A model generated the notes under the pieces. The model ran no database searches, was not told the DNA's origin, and worked only from the letters and a program-made list of their open reading frames with translations. Below, piece after piece: positions 1-8,091 of a stretch of 64,000 nt of DNA; position 1 is the stretch's first letter, and every line of letters begins with the position of its first letter. Made by a program: the position numbers and the translations under genes. This DNA is from Acinetobacter sp. NCu2D-2 (GTDB lineage Bacteria > Pseudomonadota > Gammaproteobacteria > Pseudomonadales > Moraxellaceae). The stretch lies in contig NZ_CP015594.1 in the NCBI RefSeq assembly GCF_001647675.1, forward strand, positions 2,666,001 to 2,730,000, written 5' to 3'.

Positions 1-1
1 A

Positions 2-373
2 GTGCTGAAAGGTAAAAATTATGGTTATCCAATCGTTTCTAATGGCGATCATTACGATGGTAAACCTATCCCGAACCATCATACTCGACCGGAATTTGAA
101 GCACCTGCATTGCACTGGACACCGGTGATTTCGCCTTCAAGTTTAATGTTCTATACAGGCCCAGTGTTTCCTCAATGGCAAAATAAAGCCATGGTGACAG
201 GATTGTCTTCTCAAGCGATTGTGATTGTCGATACTGCACAGACACCTGTCAAAGAGATTCAACGCTTAGATATGGGTGCACGTATACGCGGGCTGACACA
301 GGCCAATGATGGCTCACTATGGGCAATTGAAGATGGTCCTCAAGCGAAGCTACTAAAAATTACGGCTAAATAG
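2..373 (+). CDS. PQQ-dependent sugar dehydrogenase, C-terminal part
   Basis: This is the last 123 or so residues of a soluble, PQQ-dependent aldose dehydrogenase of the glucose/sorbosone dehydrogenase family (E. coli YliI/Asd type); the 5' end lies outside the window. The fragment has the family signature GKNYGYP near its start, followed by HYDG and the last blades of the beta-propeller (SSLMFYTG, FPQW, MVTGL, IRGLTQANDGSLWAIED). These enzymes oxidise aldoses in the periplasm using PQQ. The family assignment is good; substrate and full length cannot be judged. The GTG at position 2 is only an internal codon. A TTAAAAAATC/GATTTTTTAA hairpin at 387-423 may end its transcript. Confidence 0.8.
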   Translation: MLKGKNYGYPIVSNGDHYDGKPIPNHHTRPEFEAPALHWTPVISPSSLMFYTGPVFPQWQNKAMVTGLSSQAIVIVDTAQTPVKEIQRLDMGARIRGLTQANDGSLWAIEDGPQAKLLKITAK

Positions 374-386
374 CGAGATGAATTGA

Positions 387-423
387 TTAAAAAATCTTTC
401 ATCTGATATGGAGGATTTTTTAA
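387..423 (+). terminator. Possible terminator of the sugar dehydrogenase gene
   Basis: Arms TTAAAAAATC (387-396) and GATTTTTTAA (414-423) can pair 14 bases after the stop codon, and the right arm contains a T run. The stem is AU-rich and therefore weak. The bidirectional hairpin at 505-523 would act as a back-up on this strand. Confidence 0.4.
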
Positions 424-498
424 ATTTCACTTGATAATAGATTGAGTTTAGGTAGCGATTTTTTTATAAGAAAATAATTTTTTCGATATCTAAATAAG

Positions 499-621
499 AA
501 AAAACCCCGACATCCTGTCGAGGTTTTTTGGATCTTTTATTACAGATACAACTCCTGTCATATCTATCAGCTTCCTGCTGTTTATCTATTGTTATTGTTT
601 CAAGACATCCTGTCTTGCTAT
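499..621 (-). ncRNA. Rsm/Csr-type regulatory sRNA (CsrA-sequestering), new locus
   Basis: Read on the minus strand, this roughly 120-nt transcript holds four hairpins in a row, each showing GGA in its loop: CAAGACAGGATGTCTTG (617-601), CAGCAGGAAGCTG (580-568), GATATGACAGGAGTTGTATC (564-545, 8-bp stem, loop AGGA) and CCTCGACAGGATGTCGGGG (523-505), the last followed by six T as a Rho-independent terminator. ACAGGAUGU is close to the known CsrA/RsmA binding consensus, and the size matches Pseudomonas RsmX/Y/Z. Such RNAs titrate CsrA/RsmA and so relieve translational repression. The predicted start near 621 is set by a TATATT -10 box at 633-628 and by the GacA box upstream. The function is inferred from architecture, not from sequence identity to a known RNA. 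The exact ends need mapping. Confidence 0.85.
505..523 (-). terminator. Rho-independent terminator doubling as a GGA hairpin
   Basis: The stem CCTCGACA/TGTCGGGG (one U-G wobble on the minus strand) closes a GGA loop and is followed by six T (504-499). On the plus strand the same stem has a C/A mismatch but is followed by TTTTTT (524-529), so it can also stop transcription from the left. It is the 3' end of the Rsm-like sRNA. Confidence 0.85.
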
Positions 622-627
622 GTGATT

Positions 628-633
628 AATATA
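628..633 (-). promoter_or_regulatory. -10 box of the Rsm-like sRNA
   Basis: On the minus strand TATATT is placed so that transcription would start near 621, just before the first GGA hairpin. The -35 position (about 656-651, TAGTCG) is far from consensus, which is expected for an activator-dependent promoter such as GacA targets. Confidence 0.6.
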
Positions 634-677
634 AGTTTTTTACCTCTTTACGACTAGCCTCAAATAGCGGCTTCTTG

Positions 678-695
678 TGTAAGTAAATGCTTACA
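678..695. promoter_or_regulatory. GacA box (upstream activating sequence)
   Basis: TGTAAG-TAAATG-CTTACA matches exactly the TGTAAG-N6-CTTACA element bound by the response regulator GacA upstream of Pseudomonas rsmX/Y/Z genes. Its centre lies about 65 nt upstream of the predicted sRNA start, the spacing known for those promoters. The element is symmetric; the sRNA on the minus strand is the obvious target. Confidence 0.85.
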
Positions 696-807
696 TGAAT
701 GTTTAAAAATTCTTCTTCATTGAAAAATCTATTATAAAATCCTGTTAAAACCAAAACTTTATAAGATTTGGAAAGATGGCTTTTATGCTAGCTTTAACCA
801 AATCATT

Positions 808-1350
808 CTAAGCACTAACATATTGAATGAGTTTATCTACCGCAGATTTCAGCGCTTTATTGTCAAAATCATTGCCTTGGAAGGTTTCATCTTTATTGCG
901 TGAGAAAATGTCACGAATCTCGATAACGGCATTGGTATCAACTAAACCAAGTTGTGTACCGACTTGTCGGATTTGATCAATCGAGCGAGAGCCATTGCTG
1001 CCGCCATAACTGATATATGCCGCAGGTTTAGCTTGCCATTCTTTGCCTAAGTAATCGAGTGCATTTTTAAGGGCAGGACTATAGCCATGATTGTATTCTG
1101 GACTGATAAAAATAAATGCATCACCTTGAGCAATTTTATCTGCCCATGCTTGCTGTTTGGGTTGATCATAGATGCCTGTCAGTGGCGGATTTGGACCTGT
1201 AAAAATCGGTAAATCCCATTCTTTTAAATCTACGATTTCTGTATTTAAGGTAGAGAATTGGTAGCTTTGGATTTGATTGAGTACCCAATTGGCGACTTTA
1301 ATGGCTGTACGTCCCTCACGCACACTACCGACGACAATATAAATTTTCAT
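808..1350 (-). CDS. NADPH-dependent FMN reductase family protein
   Basis: This 180-residue flavodoxin-fold protein belongs to the NADPH-dependent FMN reductase/chromate reductase family. It opens with the FMN phosphate-binding motif of the family, VVGSVREGRTAIKVA (residues about 6-20), and has the typical FISPEYNHGYSPALKNALDYLG segment near residues 80-103. It probably reduces flavins or quinones in the cytoplasm with NAD(P)H; the physiological substrate is unknown. It stands alone, between the sRNA locus and the fkpB terminator. It is not linked to the ssu operon and should not be taken for SsuE. The family call is firm and the exact role open. Confidence 0.85.
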   Translation of the reverse strand: MKIYIVVGSVREGRTAIKVANWVLNQIQSYQFSTLNTEIVDLKEWDLPIFTGPNPPLTGIYDQPKQQAWADKIAQGDAFIFISPEYNHGYSPALKNALDYLGKEWQAKPAAYISYGGSNGSRSIDQIRQVGTQLGLVDTNAVIEIRDIFSRNKDETFQGNDFDNKALKSAVDKLIQYVSA

Positions 1351-1443
1351 ATTTTTCTCTGATCGTTTGAATTATTTTAAATTAATCAGATTTTAAGCTT
1401 ATGAATAGTTTGGATTTGTATCGTTGTGATTACAGCGAATAAA

Positions 1444-1463
1444 AAAGCACCCGAAGGCGCTTT
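1444..1463 (-). terminator. Terminator of the ribF-ileS-lspA-fkpB operon
   Basis: On the minus strand AAAGCGCC-TTCG-GGTGCTTT with a UUCG loop (one G-U pair) is followed by a T run. It lies 17 bases after the fkpB stop and shows that the operon ends there. Confidence 0.85.
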
Positions 1464-1479
1464 CTTGAAAGTCATAGAC

Positions 1480-1962
1480 TTACATCAATTTCACACCTTG
1501 CTGGCCCGCAGGGGTAACTTTAAAGATTTCCACTTCAAAGGTAATGTTTTTGCCTGCAAGTGGGTGGTTAAAGTCAACTTCGGTAATATCATCACCAACG
1601 GTTTTGACCACGCCATATAAGCTTTGTTTGGCTTTGTCTTCAAACTCGATCATATGACCTTCGATTGGACGTTCTTCAAACTTCACCGTATCGAATTTTT
1701 GTACGTTTTCAGGGTTCCACGGACCGAATGCATCTTCAGGAGGAAGACTTACGGTACGACGGTCACCGGCGCGTAAACCAAACAGTGCTTTTTCAAAACC
1801 AGGTAACAGGCTACCGTCACCGATCACAAGGCTTACAGGCTCAGCACGGCTACGGGTGTTATCAATTTCAACACCATTTTCAATGGCAACAGAGAAATGA
1901 AGATCTACTTTTGCACCATCTTCAATACGAGTGTCTTCATTTGGATTAATAAAATCAGTCAT
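1480..1962 (-). CDS. fkpB: FKBP-type peptidyl-prolyl cis-trans isomerase
   Basis: A 160-residue SlpA/FkpB-type prolyl isomerase with chaperone activity. Visible family marks are DGAKVDLHFSVAIENG near the N-terminus, VIGDGSLLPGFEKALFGLRAGD around residues 45-65, and the inserted-in-flap domain ending in DFNHPLAGKNITFEVEI. The start MTDFINP (1962) is preferred over the longer frame because it overlaps the lspA stop by 8 bases, as usual for translational coupling. It is the last gene of ribF-ileS-lspA-fkpB. In many gammaproteobacteria ispH follows; here a terminator follows instead. Confidence 0.93.
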   Translation of the reverse strand: MTDFINPNEDTRIEDGAKVDLHFSVAIENGVEIDNTRSRAEPVSLVIGDGSLLPGFEKALFGLRAGDRRTVSLPPEDAFGPWNPENVQKFDTVKFEERPIEGHMIEFEDKAKQSLYGVVKTVGDDITEVDFNHPLAGKNITFEVEIFKVTPAGQQGVKLM

Positions 1963-2494
1963 GTTGTTGTTCCGCAGCTTGGATACGTTTTTTCTCAAGG
2001 AAGAACGTATCAATCAAGAGCAAGATAGTCCCAAGTGTGATGGCACTATCGGCAATATTAAAGGCAGGAAAGTGGCTGTTGTTGTAATACACATGAATAA
2101 AATCGACCACATAACCGAGTGAAACGCGATCGATTAAATTACCAATCGCACCACCCAGAATCAGAGCAATGGCAATCGGTAATACTTTCACATTTTTAGG
2201 CATACGCATCAGCCAAAATACAAACACCACAGACACTAAACCTGCCAATGAAGTAAAGAAATAACGTTGCCATCCACCGGCATCGGACAAGAAACTAAAG
2301 GCAGCGCCATAGTTATGTAGCAATGTCCAATTTAAAAAGGGCAGGACAGGTACAGGTTCTGCGTAATTCAGACTGTCACTGGCAATCCATTTGGTCCATT
2401 GGTCCAAAATAATGGACACAATGGATAAGCCGATCCACACGAGGTTGTGTGGATAGAATTGGAATAAGCCCTTTTTAGGTTGTGGATTAGGCAT
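1955..2494 (-). CDS. lspA: Lipoprotein signal peptidase II
   Basis: This inner-membrane aspartyl protease cuts the signal peptide from diacylglyceryl-prolipoproteins. The 179-residue protein has four hydrophobic segments and the two catalytic aspartate regions GNLIDRV and FNIADSAITLG. The start MPNPQPKK (2494) fits the family and overlaps the ileS stop by 8 bases. The enzyme would process the lipoproteins encoded in this window, including BamC, both sulfonate-binding proteins and the protein at 54166. Its place after ileS is conserved in proteobacteria. Confidence 0.97.
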   Translation of the reverse strand: MPNPQPKKGLFQFYPHNLVWIGLSIVSIILDQWTKWIASDSLNYAEPVPVLPFLNWTLLHNYGAAFSFLSDAGGWQRYFFTSLAGLVSVVFVFWLMRMPKNVKVLPIAIALILGGAIGNLIDRVSLGYVVDFIHVYYNNSHFPAFNIADSAITLGTILLLIDTFFLEKKRIQAAEQQHD

Positions 2495-5333
2495 ATTTTC
2501 TCTCTTCGCCTTGGCCTGAAGGTAAGTTAATAATACAACGACCGCATAGACCTGGGTGTGACGCATGAGTATTTACGTCAGGAAGCACATGCCAGCAACG
2601 TACGCATTTTTCGCCATCTGCAGCCGATACTTTCACGTTTAAGCCTTCAAGATCAGATGCTTCACCTTGTGCTGCATCAAAGCCATTCACGATGACTTGA
2701 GAGGTAATCAGCACGAAACGAAGCTCGTTACCAAGTTTATCCAGTACCGCTTTTAACTCATCATTGGCCCAAAGTTCAACTTTTGCTGACAAGTTCGAAC
2801 CAACAGTTTTCGCACCACGTGCAGCTTCAATAAACTTGTTCACGGCAGATTTAACTGCAATGAGAGTTTGCCATTCAGCTTCAGATACAAGGTTTGCATT
2901 AGATGCCACAGGAATGTCATACCATTCCGCAGTGAACACATATTTCTCTGATTGCTCAGGAATCAGTGGCCATGCTTCTTGCGCAGTAAAGGTCAAGATT
3001 GGTGCCATCCAACGTACGAAAGCTTGTACCAAGTGATACAACGCAGTTTGTGCCGAATGACGTGCAGCAGAGTCTGCTTTGGTGGTGTATTGACGGTCTT
3101 TGATGATGTCGAGGTAGAAACCACCCAAGTCGTTAATACAGAAGTTGGTGAGTGCGCTTGTGACGATATGGAAGTTCATATCTTCATACGCTTTCTTAAT
3201 GGTTTCTTGAACTTCAGCTGCACGTTGCAAGATGTATTGATCAAGCGCGATCAATTGATCGACAGGAAGTGCATCTGTTGAAGGTTTGAAGCCATTCAAG
3301 TTCGCAAGTAAGAAACGTAAGGTGTTACGGATACGACGGTAACCATCAGAGGCACGGCTAAAGATTTCTTTACCCGCAGTCATTTCATAACGGTAATCCG
3401 AAGATGCAATCCAGAAACGTAAGCCGTCTGCACCCATATCTTTAATGATGTCTTGCGGTGTGATCACGTTACCGATGGATTTTGACATCTTACGGCCTTT
3501 TTCATCGACTACGAAGCCGTGAGTCAACAAGCCTTTATACGGTGCACGTTCATTAATTGCCATTGAAGTCAGCAATGATGATTGGAACCAGCCACGGTGT
3601 TGGTCTGAACCTTCAAGGTACAAATCAGCAGGGTCTTGGAGTTCTTCACGTTCACGAAGCACAGCGTAGTGGGTTGTTCCTGAGTCGAACCATACGTCTA
3701 AGGTGTCACGTACCGCATTGTATTGTTCAGCGTCATCACCGATGAACTCACGTGCATCACGGTTGTACCAACCATCAATCCCTTCTTGTTCGATGAGTTT
3801 CGCAACTTCTTCGATCAATTCAGGCGTACGTGGGTGCAATTCATTGGTGTCTTTATGCACGAAGAATGGAATTGGCACACCCCATGTACGTTGACGTGAG
3901 ATACACCAGTCCGGACGACCTTCGATCATGGCCTCAATACGGTTTTTACCCCAATCTGGCACGAAGCTGATATCATTTTCAATCGCGTTCAATGCACCTT
4001 GGCGTAAACCTTTAGCATCCATGCTGATAAACCATTGTGGTGTCGCACGGAAGATAATTGGTGTTTTATGGCGCCAGCAGTGTGGGTAACTATGTTTGAT
4101 TGGCTTATGTGCCCAAAGCTTATTGCTTTCAGTCAGTGCTGCAATAATTTTTGGATTGGCTTTATAGATGTGCTCACCCGGGAAGATCGGTGAGGTTGGT
4201 AAATACACACCATTACCGCCAACAGGGTTATCCACTTTAAGGTTGTACTGTAAACCCACTTTATAGTCGTCTACACCGTGGCCTGGCGCGGTATGTACTG
4301 CACCTGTACCGCTTGCATCTGTGACGTGTTCACCCAAGATCACAGGCACTTGGCGGTCGCTAATTAATGGATGTTGTAGGACTAAGTTTTCCAATTTGCT
4401 ACCGGCAAATTCTGCGATCACTTCAACGCTGTTAAAGCCATAACGCTCAGTTGCAGATTCAACCAATGATTTAGCCAAAATAAAGTTTTGAGCTGCTTTT
4501 TCTTCGCCTGTTGCTTTAACCAATTGATACTCAAGCTCAGCATGTAAAGCCACTGCTTGGTTGGCAGGCAAGGTCCAAGGTGTTGTGGTCCAGATCACGA
4601 TATCAGTCGATTCTGAAACAGTTATACCCAAACGTGCAGACAAGTCAGCAAGGTCTACAACGGTAAAGCCAACGTCAATCGCGTCCGATTTTTTATCTTC
4701 GTATTCAACTTCCGCTTCAGCGAGTGATGAACCACAGTCTAAACACCAGTTGACTGGTTTCAAACCTGGCTCGATATGACCCGCTTTGGCAATTGCACCT
4801 AAAGCACGTACGATGTCAGCTTCTTGTTTGAAGTTCATGGTGAGGTACGGATTATCCCAGTCACCAAACACACCCATACGCACGAAGTCTTTCTTTTGAA
4901 GCTCAACTTGGGTGTACGCATATTCACGGCAAGCTTTACGGAAAGTTGAAGCATCGACTTTCGCACCGACTTTACCAACTTTTTCTTCAACTTTCAGTTC
5001 AATTGGAAGACCGTGACAGTCCCAACCTGGTACGTATGGCGCATCATAGCCATCCATAATACGGCTTTTCAGGATAATGTCTTTTAGCACTTTGTTGACT
5101 GCATGGCCTAAATGGATTTGACCATTTGCATACGGAGGGCCGTCATGCAATACATATTTTTTCTTGCCAATACGCGATGCACGAATCTGCTGATAAATGT
5201 TGTCGGCATACCACTCTTCTAACCATTTCGCTTCACGTACTGCCAAATTTGCTTTCATTGCAAATTCAGTACCTGGGAGGTTCAGCGTGGCTTTATAGTC
5301 CACTGCATTTTCAGGAGTTTGCTTATCGCTCAT
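2487..5333 (-). CDS. ileS: Isoleucyl-tRNA synthetase
   Basis: A 948-residue class I aminoacyl-tRNA synthetase that charges tRNA-Ile and edits valine. The HIGH-type motif is in PPYANGQIHLGHAV near residue 65, the KMSKS motif is in GRKMSKSIGN, the editing-domain region WTTTPWTLPANQA is present, and a C-terminal zinc ribbon is seen as CVRCW followed by CGRC. The start MSDKQTPENAVD (5333) is chosen over an upstream in-frame ATG near 5459 because the extra segment is unlike the family and would run into ribF. It lies between ribF and lspA in one operon. Confidence 0.98.
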   Translation of the reverse strand: MSDKQTPENAVDYKATLNLPGTEFAMKANLAVREAKWLEEWYADNIYQQIRASRIGKKKYVLHDGPPYANGQIHLGHAVNKVLKDIILKSRIMDGYDAPYVPGWDCHGLPIELKVEEKVGKVGAKVDASTFRKACREYAYTQVELQKKDFVRMGVFGDWDNPYLTMNFKQEADIVRALGAIAKAGHIEPGLKPVNWCLDCGSSLAEAEVEYEDKKSDAIDVGFTVVDLADLSARLGITVSESTDIVIWTTTPWTLPANQAVALHAELEYQLVKATGEEKAAQNFILAKSLVESATERYGFNSVEVIAEFAGSKLENLVLQHPLISDRQVPVILGEHVTDASGTGAVHTAPGHGVDDYKVGLQYNLKVDNPVGGNGVYLPTSPIFPGEHIYKANPKIIAALTESNKLWAHKPIKHSYPHCWRHKTPIIFRATPQWFISMDAKGLRQGALNAIENDISFVPDWGKNRIEAMIEGRPDWCISRQRTWGVPIPFFVHKDTNELHPRTPELIEEVAKLIEQEGIDGWYNRDAREFIGDDAEQYNAVRDTLDVWFDSGTTHYAVLREREELQDPADLYLEGSDQHRGWFQSSLLTSMAINERAPYKGLLTHGFVVDEKGRKMSKSIGNVITPQDIIKDMGADGLRFWIASSDYRYEMTAGKEIFSRASDGYRRIRNTLRFLLANLNGFKPSTDALPVDQLIALDQYILQRAAEVQETIKKAYEDMNFHIVTSALTNFCINDLGGFYLDIIKDRQYTTKADSAARHSAQTALYHLVQAFVRWMAPILTFTAQEAWPLIPEQSEKYVFTAEWYDIPVASNANLVSEAEWQTLIAVKSAVNKFIEAARGAKTVGSNLSAKVELWANDELKAVLDKLGNELRFVLITSQVIVNGFDAAQGEASDLEGLNVKVSAADGEKCVRCWHVLPDVNTHASHPGLCGRCIINLPSGQGEERKYA

Positions 5334-5397
5334 GCAAGTTGTCTTCCAATTTAATCCATCTTTTGATGGACACGTTTTACAATAAAAATACGAGAGT

Positions 5398-6399
5398 TTA
5401 AAAGGGGAATGTGGGGTGATTTCGACGAAACTCAAGGAGCTTTTCGACATCATCATCAATTCCGGCCTTTAAGGCTTCAAGCGAAGGATAATTCTTTTCG
5501 CCATGCAAATAATCTAAGAACGTTACCCGCATTAACAGGCCATACAGATTAGCAGAAACATCAGGGAAATGTACTTCTAATCGCCATTCCGGATGATCTT
5601 GTTTGATTGCAGGACGAGTCCCGACATGACCAGCACCAAAAAGTGCTGTAGGGCTATAGCCTGCCACGCCTTTTTTGTCAGGATGGCTAGCTTGTGCCCT
5701 GTCTTTTAAGGATTCAGTTTCACAGACCACATCGACTGCATAAATGCCATGTAAACACGGTTTGTGGCGGTTTAAACGCACATTAATGGTCGGAAAATTA
5801 ATGGTACGACCAATTTGATCGCCGTATTGCACACGACCGGTGATGCTATAAGGACGACCGAGTAACTTGGCTGCAAGGGCTAAATCGCCTGCTTGTAAGG
5901 TTTGACGTATACGGGTTGAACTGACCCGTTCACCATTAAGCTCTACGGTATTCAAATTGGTGACCGCAAAGCCATAGTTTTTTAAGAATTCGCTGTTGCC
6001 TTGACGGTTTTTCCCAAAGTGAAAATCATCGCCCAAGACCAAATGCTCGGCATTGAGTTTAGTTTTTAAAATCTCAGCAAAATCGGTTGCACTTAAATTA
6101 CGGAAAGTCTCATCAAATTTCGCCACCGCAATATAGTCAACACCGAGTTTAGTTAAATATTCGACTTTTTCACGCAGTGATGAGATGCGAGGAGGTGCTT
6201 CATAATGCTTAAAATATTCAAGCGGTTGTGGTTCAAAAATCATGACCACAGATTTTAAATTTTCTTGCTCAGCCACAGCTCTTAACTGTTGAATCATCGA
6301 CTGATGACCTAAATGCACACCATCAAAATTGCCGATAGTCACGGCAGTTTTTTCTGAGACAGAATGGGAGTTTAAAGCATTTAGACGGAGCAGCTTCAT
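5398..6399 (-). CDS. ribF: Bifunctional riboflavin kinase/FAD synthetase
   Basis: Makes FMN from riboflavin and then FAD. The N-terminal adenylyltransferase domain (about 1-185) has the nucleotide-binding motif TIGNFDGVHLGHQ and the VSSTRIR segment. The C-terminal kinase domain starts at RPYSITGRV and has the TINFPTIN motif. Between the kinase strands is an extended stretch (about residues 228-265, CETESLKDRAQASHPDKKG to GAGHVGTRPAI) that is longer than the short loop of the E. coli enzyme. It is the first gene of ribF-ileS-lspA-fkpB. At 333 residues it is slightly longer than usual. Confidence 0.96.
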   Translation of the reverse strand: MKLLRLNALNSHSVSEKTAVTIGNFDGVHLGHQSMIQQLRAVAEQENLKSVVMIFEPQPLEYFKHYEAPPRISSLREKVEYLTKLGVDYIAVAKFDETFRNLSATDFAEILKTKLNAEHLVLGDDFHFGKNRQGNSEFLKNYGFAVTNLNTVELNGERVSSTRIRQTLQAGDLALAAKLLGRPYSITGRVQYGDQIGRTINFPTINVRLNRHKPCLHGIYAVDVVCETESLKDRAQASHPDKKGVAGYSPTALFGAGHVGTRPAIKQDHPEWRLEVHFPDVSANLYGLLMRVTFLDYLHGEKNYPSLEALKAGIDDDVEKLLEFRRNHPTFPF

Positions 6400-6572
6400 G
6401 GGCGAATCAAGTGCTTAGAAATATCGAGAGGGTATATATTGCCACAAACTCTGCGTTTCGTCTTGTTGTTGTGTTTTTATTCAATATTTTTACCAAAGCA
6501 TGCGATTTTTCAGATTGCAGTCAGGCCATTTTTTATATTGAATACAGCAGTAATTTTTTATGAACAAAGACC

Positions 6573-7142
6573 ATGGCATCTGAATTAGCTTTAATTATGG
6601 CACTCCCTAATGAATCAAAGGGTTTATTTGAACAAGCGGGTATTGAAGTACATTACAGTGGTATTGGTAAGGTGAATGCTGCATTTAAAGCGTTTGAAAT
6701 AATTCAGAAAACGGGCTGTAAAACCTTACTTAACTTAGGCACGGCCGGAAGCTCACATTTTGATGCACATGAGTTGGTTGAAGTGCTGACCTTTGTCCAG
6801 CGTGATATGGATGTTTCCCCACTTGGTTTTGAAGTGGGGGTGACACCTATGGATGAAGATCATCCAGCTGAAATCCATTTGGAACCTTATTTTCAGCATC
6901 TGAAGCAAGGTACATGCGGTACTGGCGACAGCTTTGAAACAGGGCTGCCCAAAGTACCGTGTAACTTAGTTGATATGGAAGGCTACGCCATTGCTAAAGT
7001 GTGTAAAAAACTCGGCGTTCGCTGCGTATCAGTCAAATACATTACTGATGGAGCAAATGACACCGCACACTTAGATTGGGAAGAAAACTTATTGTTGGGT
7101 GCAAGGAAGTTATTATCGTTGTATCAAATGGTCAAAATTTAA
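6573..7142 (+). CDS. Nucleoside phosphorylase-superfamily protein (MTA/SAH nucleosidase-like)
   Basis: A 189-residue protein of the PNP/UDP phosphorylase superfamily, closest in pattern to 5'-methylthioadenosine/S-adenosylhomocysteine nucleosidases. It has the N-terminal ALIMALPNES strand-turn with a glutamate, YSGIGKVNAA, LNLGTAGS, the VDMEGYAIAKVC nucleoside-binding segment and KYITDGAND containing the likely general-acid aspartate. It is about 40 residues shorter than E. coli MtnN, so the substrate may differ. It stands alone, divergent from ribF. The superfamily is secure and the reaction inferred. Confidence 0.75.
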   Translation: MASELALIMALPNESKGLFEQAGIEVHYSGIGKVNAAFKAFEIIQKTGCKTLLNLGTAGSSHFDAHELVEVLTFVQRDMDVSPLGFEVGVTPMDEDHPAEIHLEPYFQHLKQGTCGTGDSFETGLPKVPCNLVDMEGYAIAKVCKKLGVRCVSVKYITDGANDTAHLDWEENLLLGARKLLSLYQMVKI

Positions 7143-7205
7143 TTTGAATAAAGAGAGTTCGGCGACCATAGCAATTATGGTCGTATGCCAAGCAATAGCA
7201 AAAAA

Positions 7206-7832
7206 CTATTTTTCAGAACGCGGGATTACACCGTAAAGCATCATATGCACAGTATGTTGAATAATACGCTGTTGCATGCTGCGATTACGTAAAGTCTTAC
7301 CGGTCACCATTTCCATTTGCGTTGCAAAGTCAGCATAGTTTTGGGTGAGTGCCCAAATATTTAAAATCAGCAGTTCAGGGTCAATATCTTTCGAGATTTT
7401 GCCTTGCTCTTGCCAATTGCTGATCACCTTAGCTTTACGCTTCACCAATTTCTTGAGTGGACCTTTTAAGATTTCAAGAATATGCGGTGCACCTTGAATG
7501 ACTTCCAAAGCAAACAAACGTGAGGCTTTCGGTTGCGTACGAGAGACTTCAATCTTTTGTAGCAAGTAATTGGTAATGGCTTCTTCAGGCTCTAGATCGG
7601 CTTCCAAAGTTTGCAAAGGCGCAAGCCACTTTTGTAGAACAGTCGTTAAAACTTCTACATAGAGGGCTTCTTTATTTTCATAGTAATAGAAAATATTCGA
7701 TTTATGCATTTCAGCAATTTGAGCGATCTCATCTAGGCTCGCACCATTAAACCCATACAGGGAAAATACGTCGAGGGCAGCACTCAGTAACTGATTGCGT
7801 TTTTGGGTACTCTTTTTTTGTTCCATCGGCAA
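7206..7832 (-). CDS. rutR: TetR-family regulator, RutR-like
   Basis: A 208-residue TetR-type repressor. The N-terminal helix-turn-helix is LLSAALDVFSLYGFNGASLDEIAQIAEMHKSNIFYYYENKEALY. The C-terminal domain (FALEVIQGAPHI, LILNIWALTQNYADFATQMEMVTGKTLR) resembles E. coli RutR, which senses uracil and controls pyrimidine degradation. No rut genes lie within this window, so the target is elsewhere or different. The start could also be the ATG at 7826. The IS30 element has inserted about 260 bases upstream of its start and may affect its promoter. The symbol is by similarity only. Confidence 0.7.
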   Translation of the reverse strand: MPMEQKKSTQKRNQLLSAALDVFSLYGFNGASLDEIAQIAEMHKSNIFYYYENKEALYVEVLTTVLQKWLAPLQTLEADLEPEEAITNYLLQKIEVSRTQPKASRLFALEVIQGAPHILEILKGPLKKLVKRKAKVISNWQEQGKISKDIDPELLILNIWALTQNYADFATQMEMVTGKTLRNRSMQQRIIQHTVHMMLYGVIPRSEK

Positions 7833-8091
7833 TGTAAAAGCAACGAAAAAGGGAATCTTTTATTGTACGGCAAATCGTCAGATTTGTGCATAAGCAAGCA
7901 TCGTAATTTTATGAATATTGATGATTTATTCTGTAGAACAGCTATTAAATTGCTATAAATTCGACAAATGAACGTTTAAGAAACAAGTTTTTGAAAATTC
8001 TAATATTATTTGTAAAATTCTGTTTAACAAGGAAATAGACGATTTTTAAGTGTGAATGATCACATTTTGAAGGATTTTTTATTTAAGAAAG

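Noticed and set aside
501..617. Repeated TCCTG motifs looked at first like a short direct-repeat array (CRISPR-like)
   Set aside because: Spacing is irregular (about 40, 20 and 35 bases) and each copy is the centre of its own inverted repeat. The GGA-hairpin sRNA reading on the other strand explains all of them and the terminator.
808..1350. The FMN reductase as the missing SsuE partner of SsuD
   Set aside because: It is 8 kb from the ssu operon, has its own surroundings and belongs to a broad reductase family. Nothing in the sequence ties it to sulfonate use.
2487..5459. Longer N-terminus for IleS (extra 42 residues)
   Set aside because: The extra part is rich in Ser, Phe and Cys, is unlike IleS, and overlaps the 3' end of ribF. 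The ATG at 5333 fits the family start.
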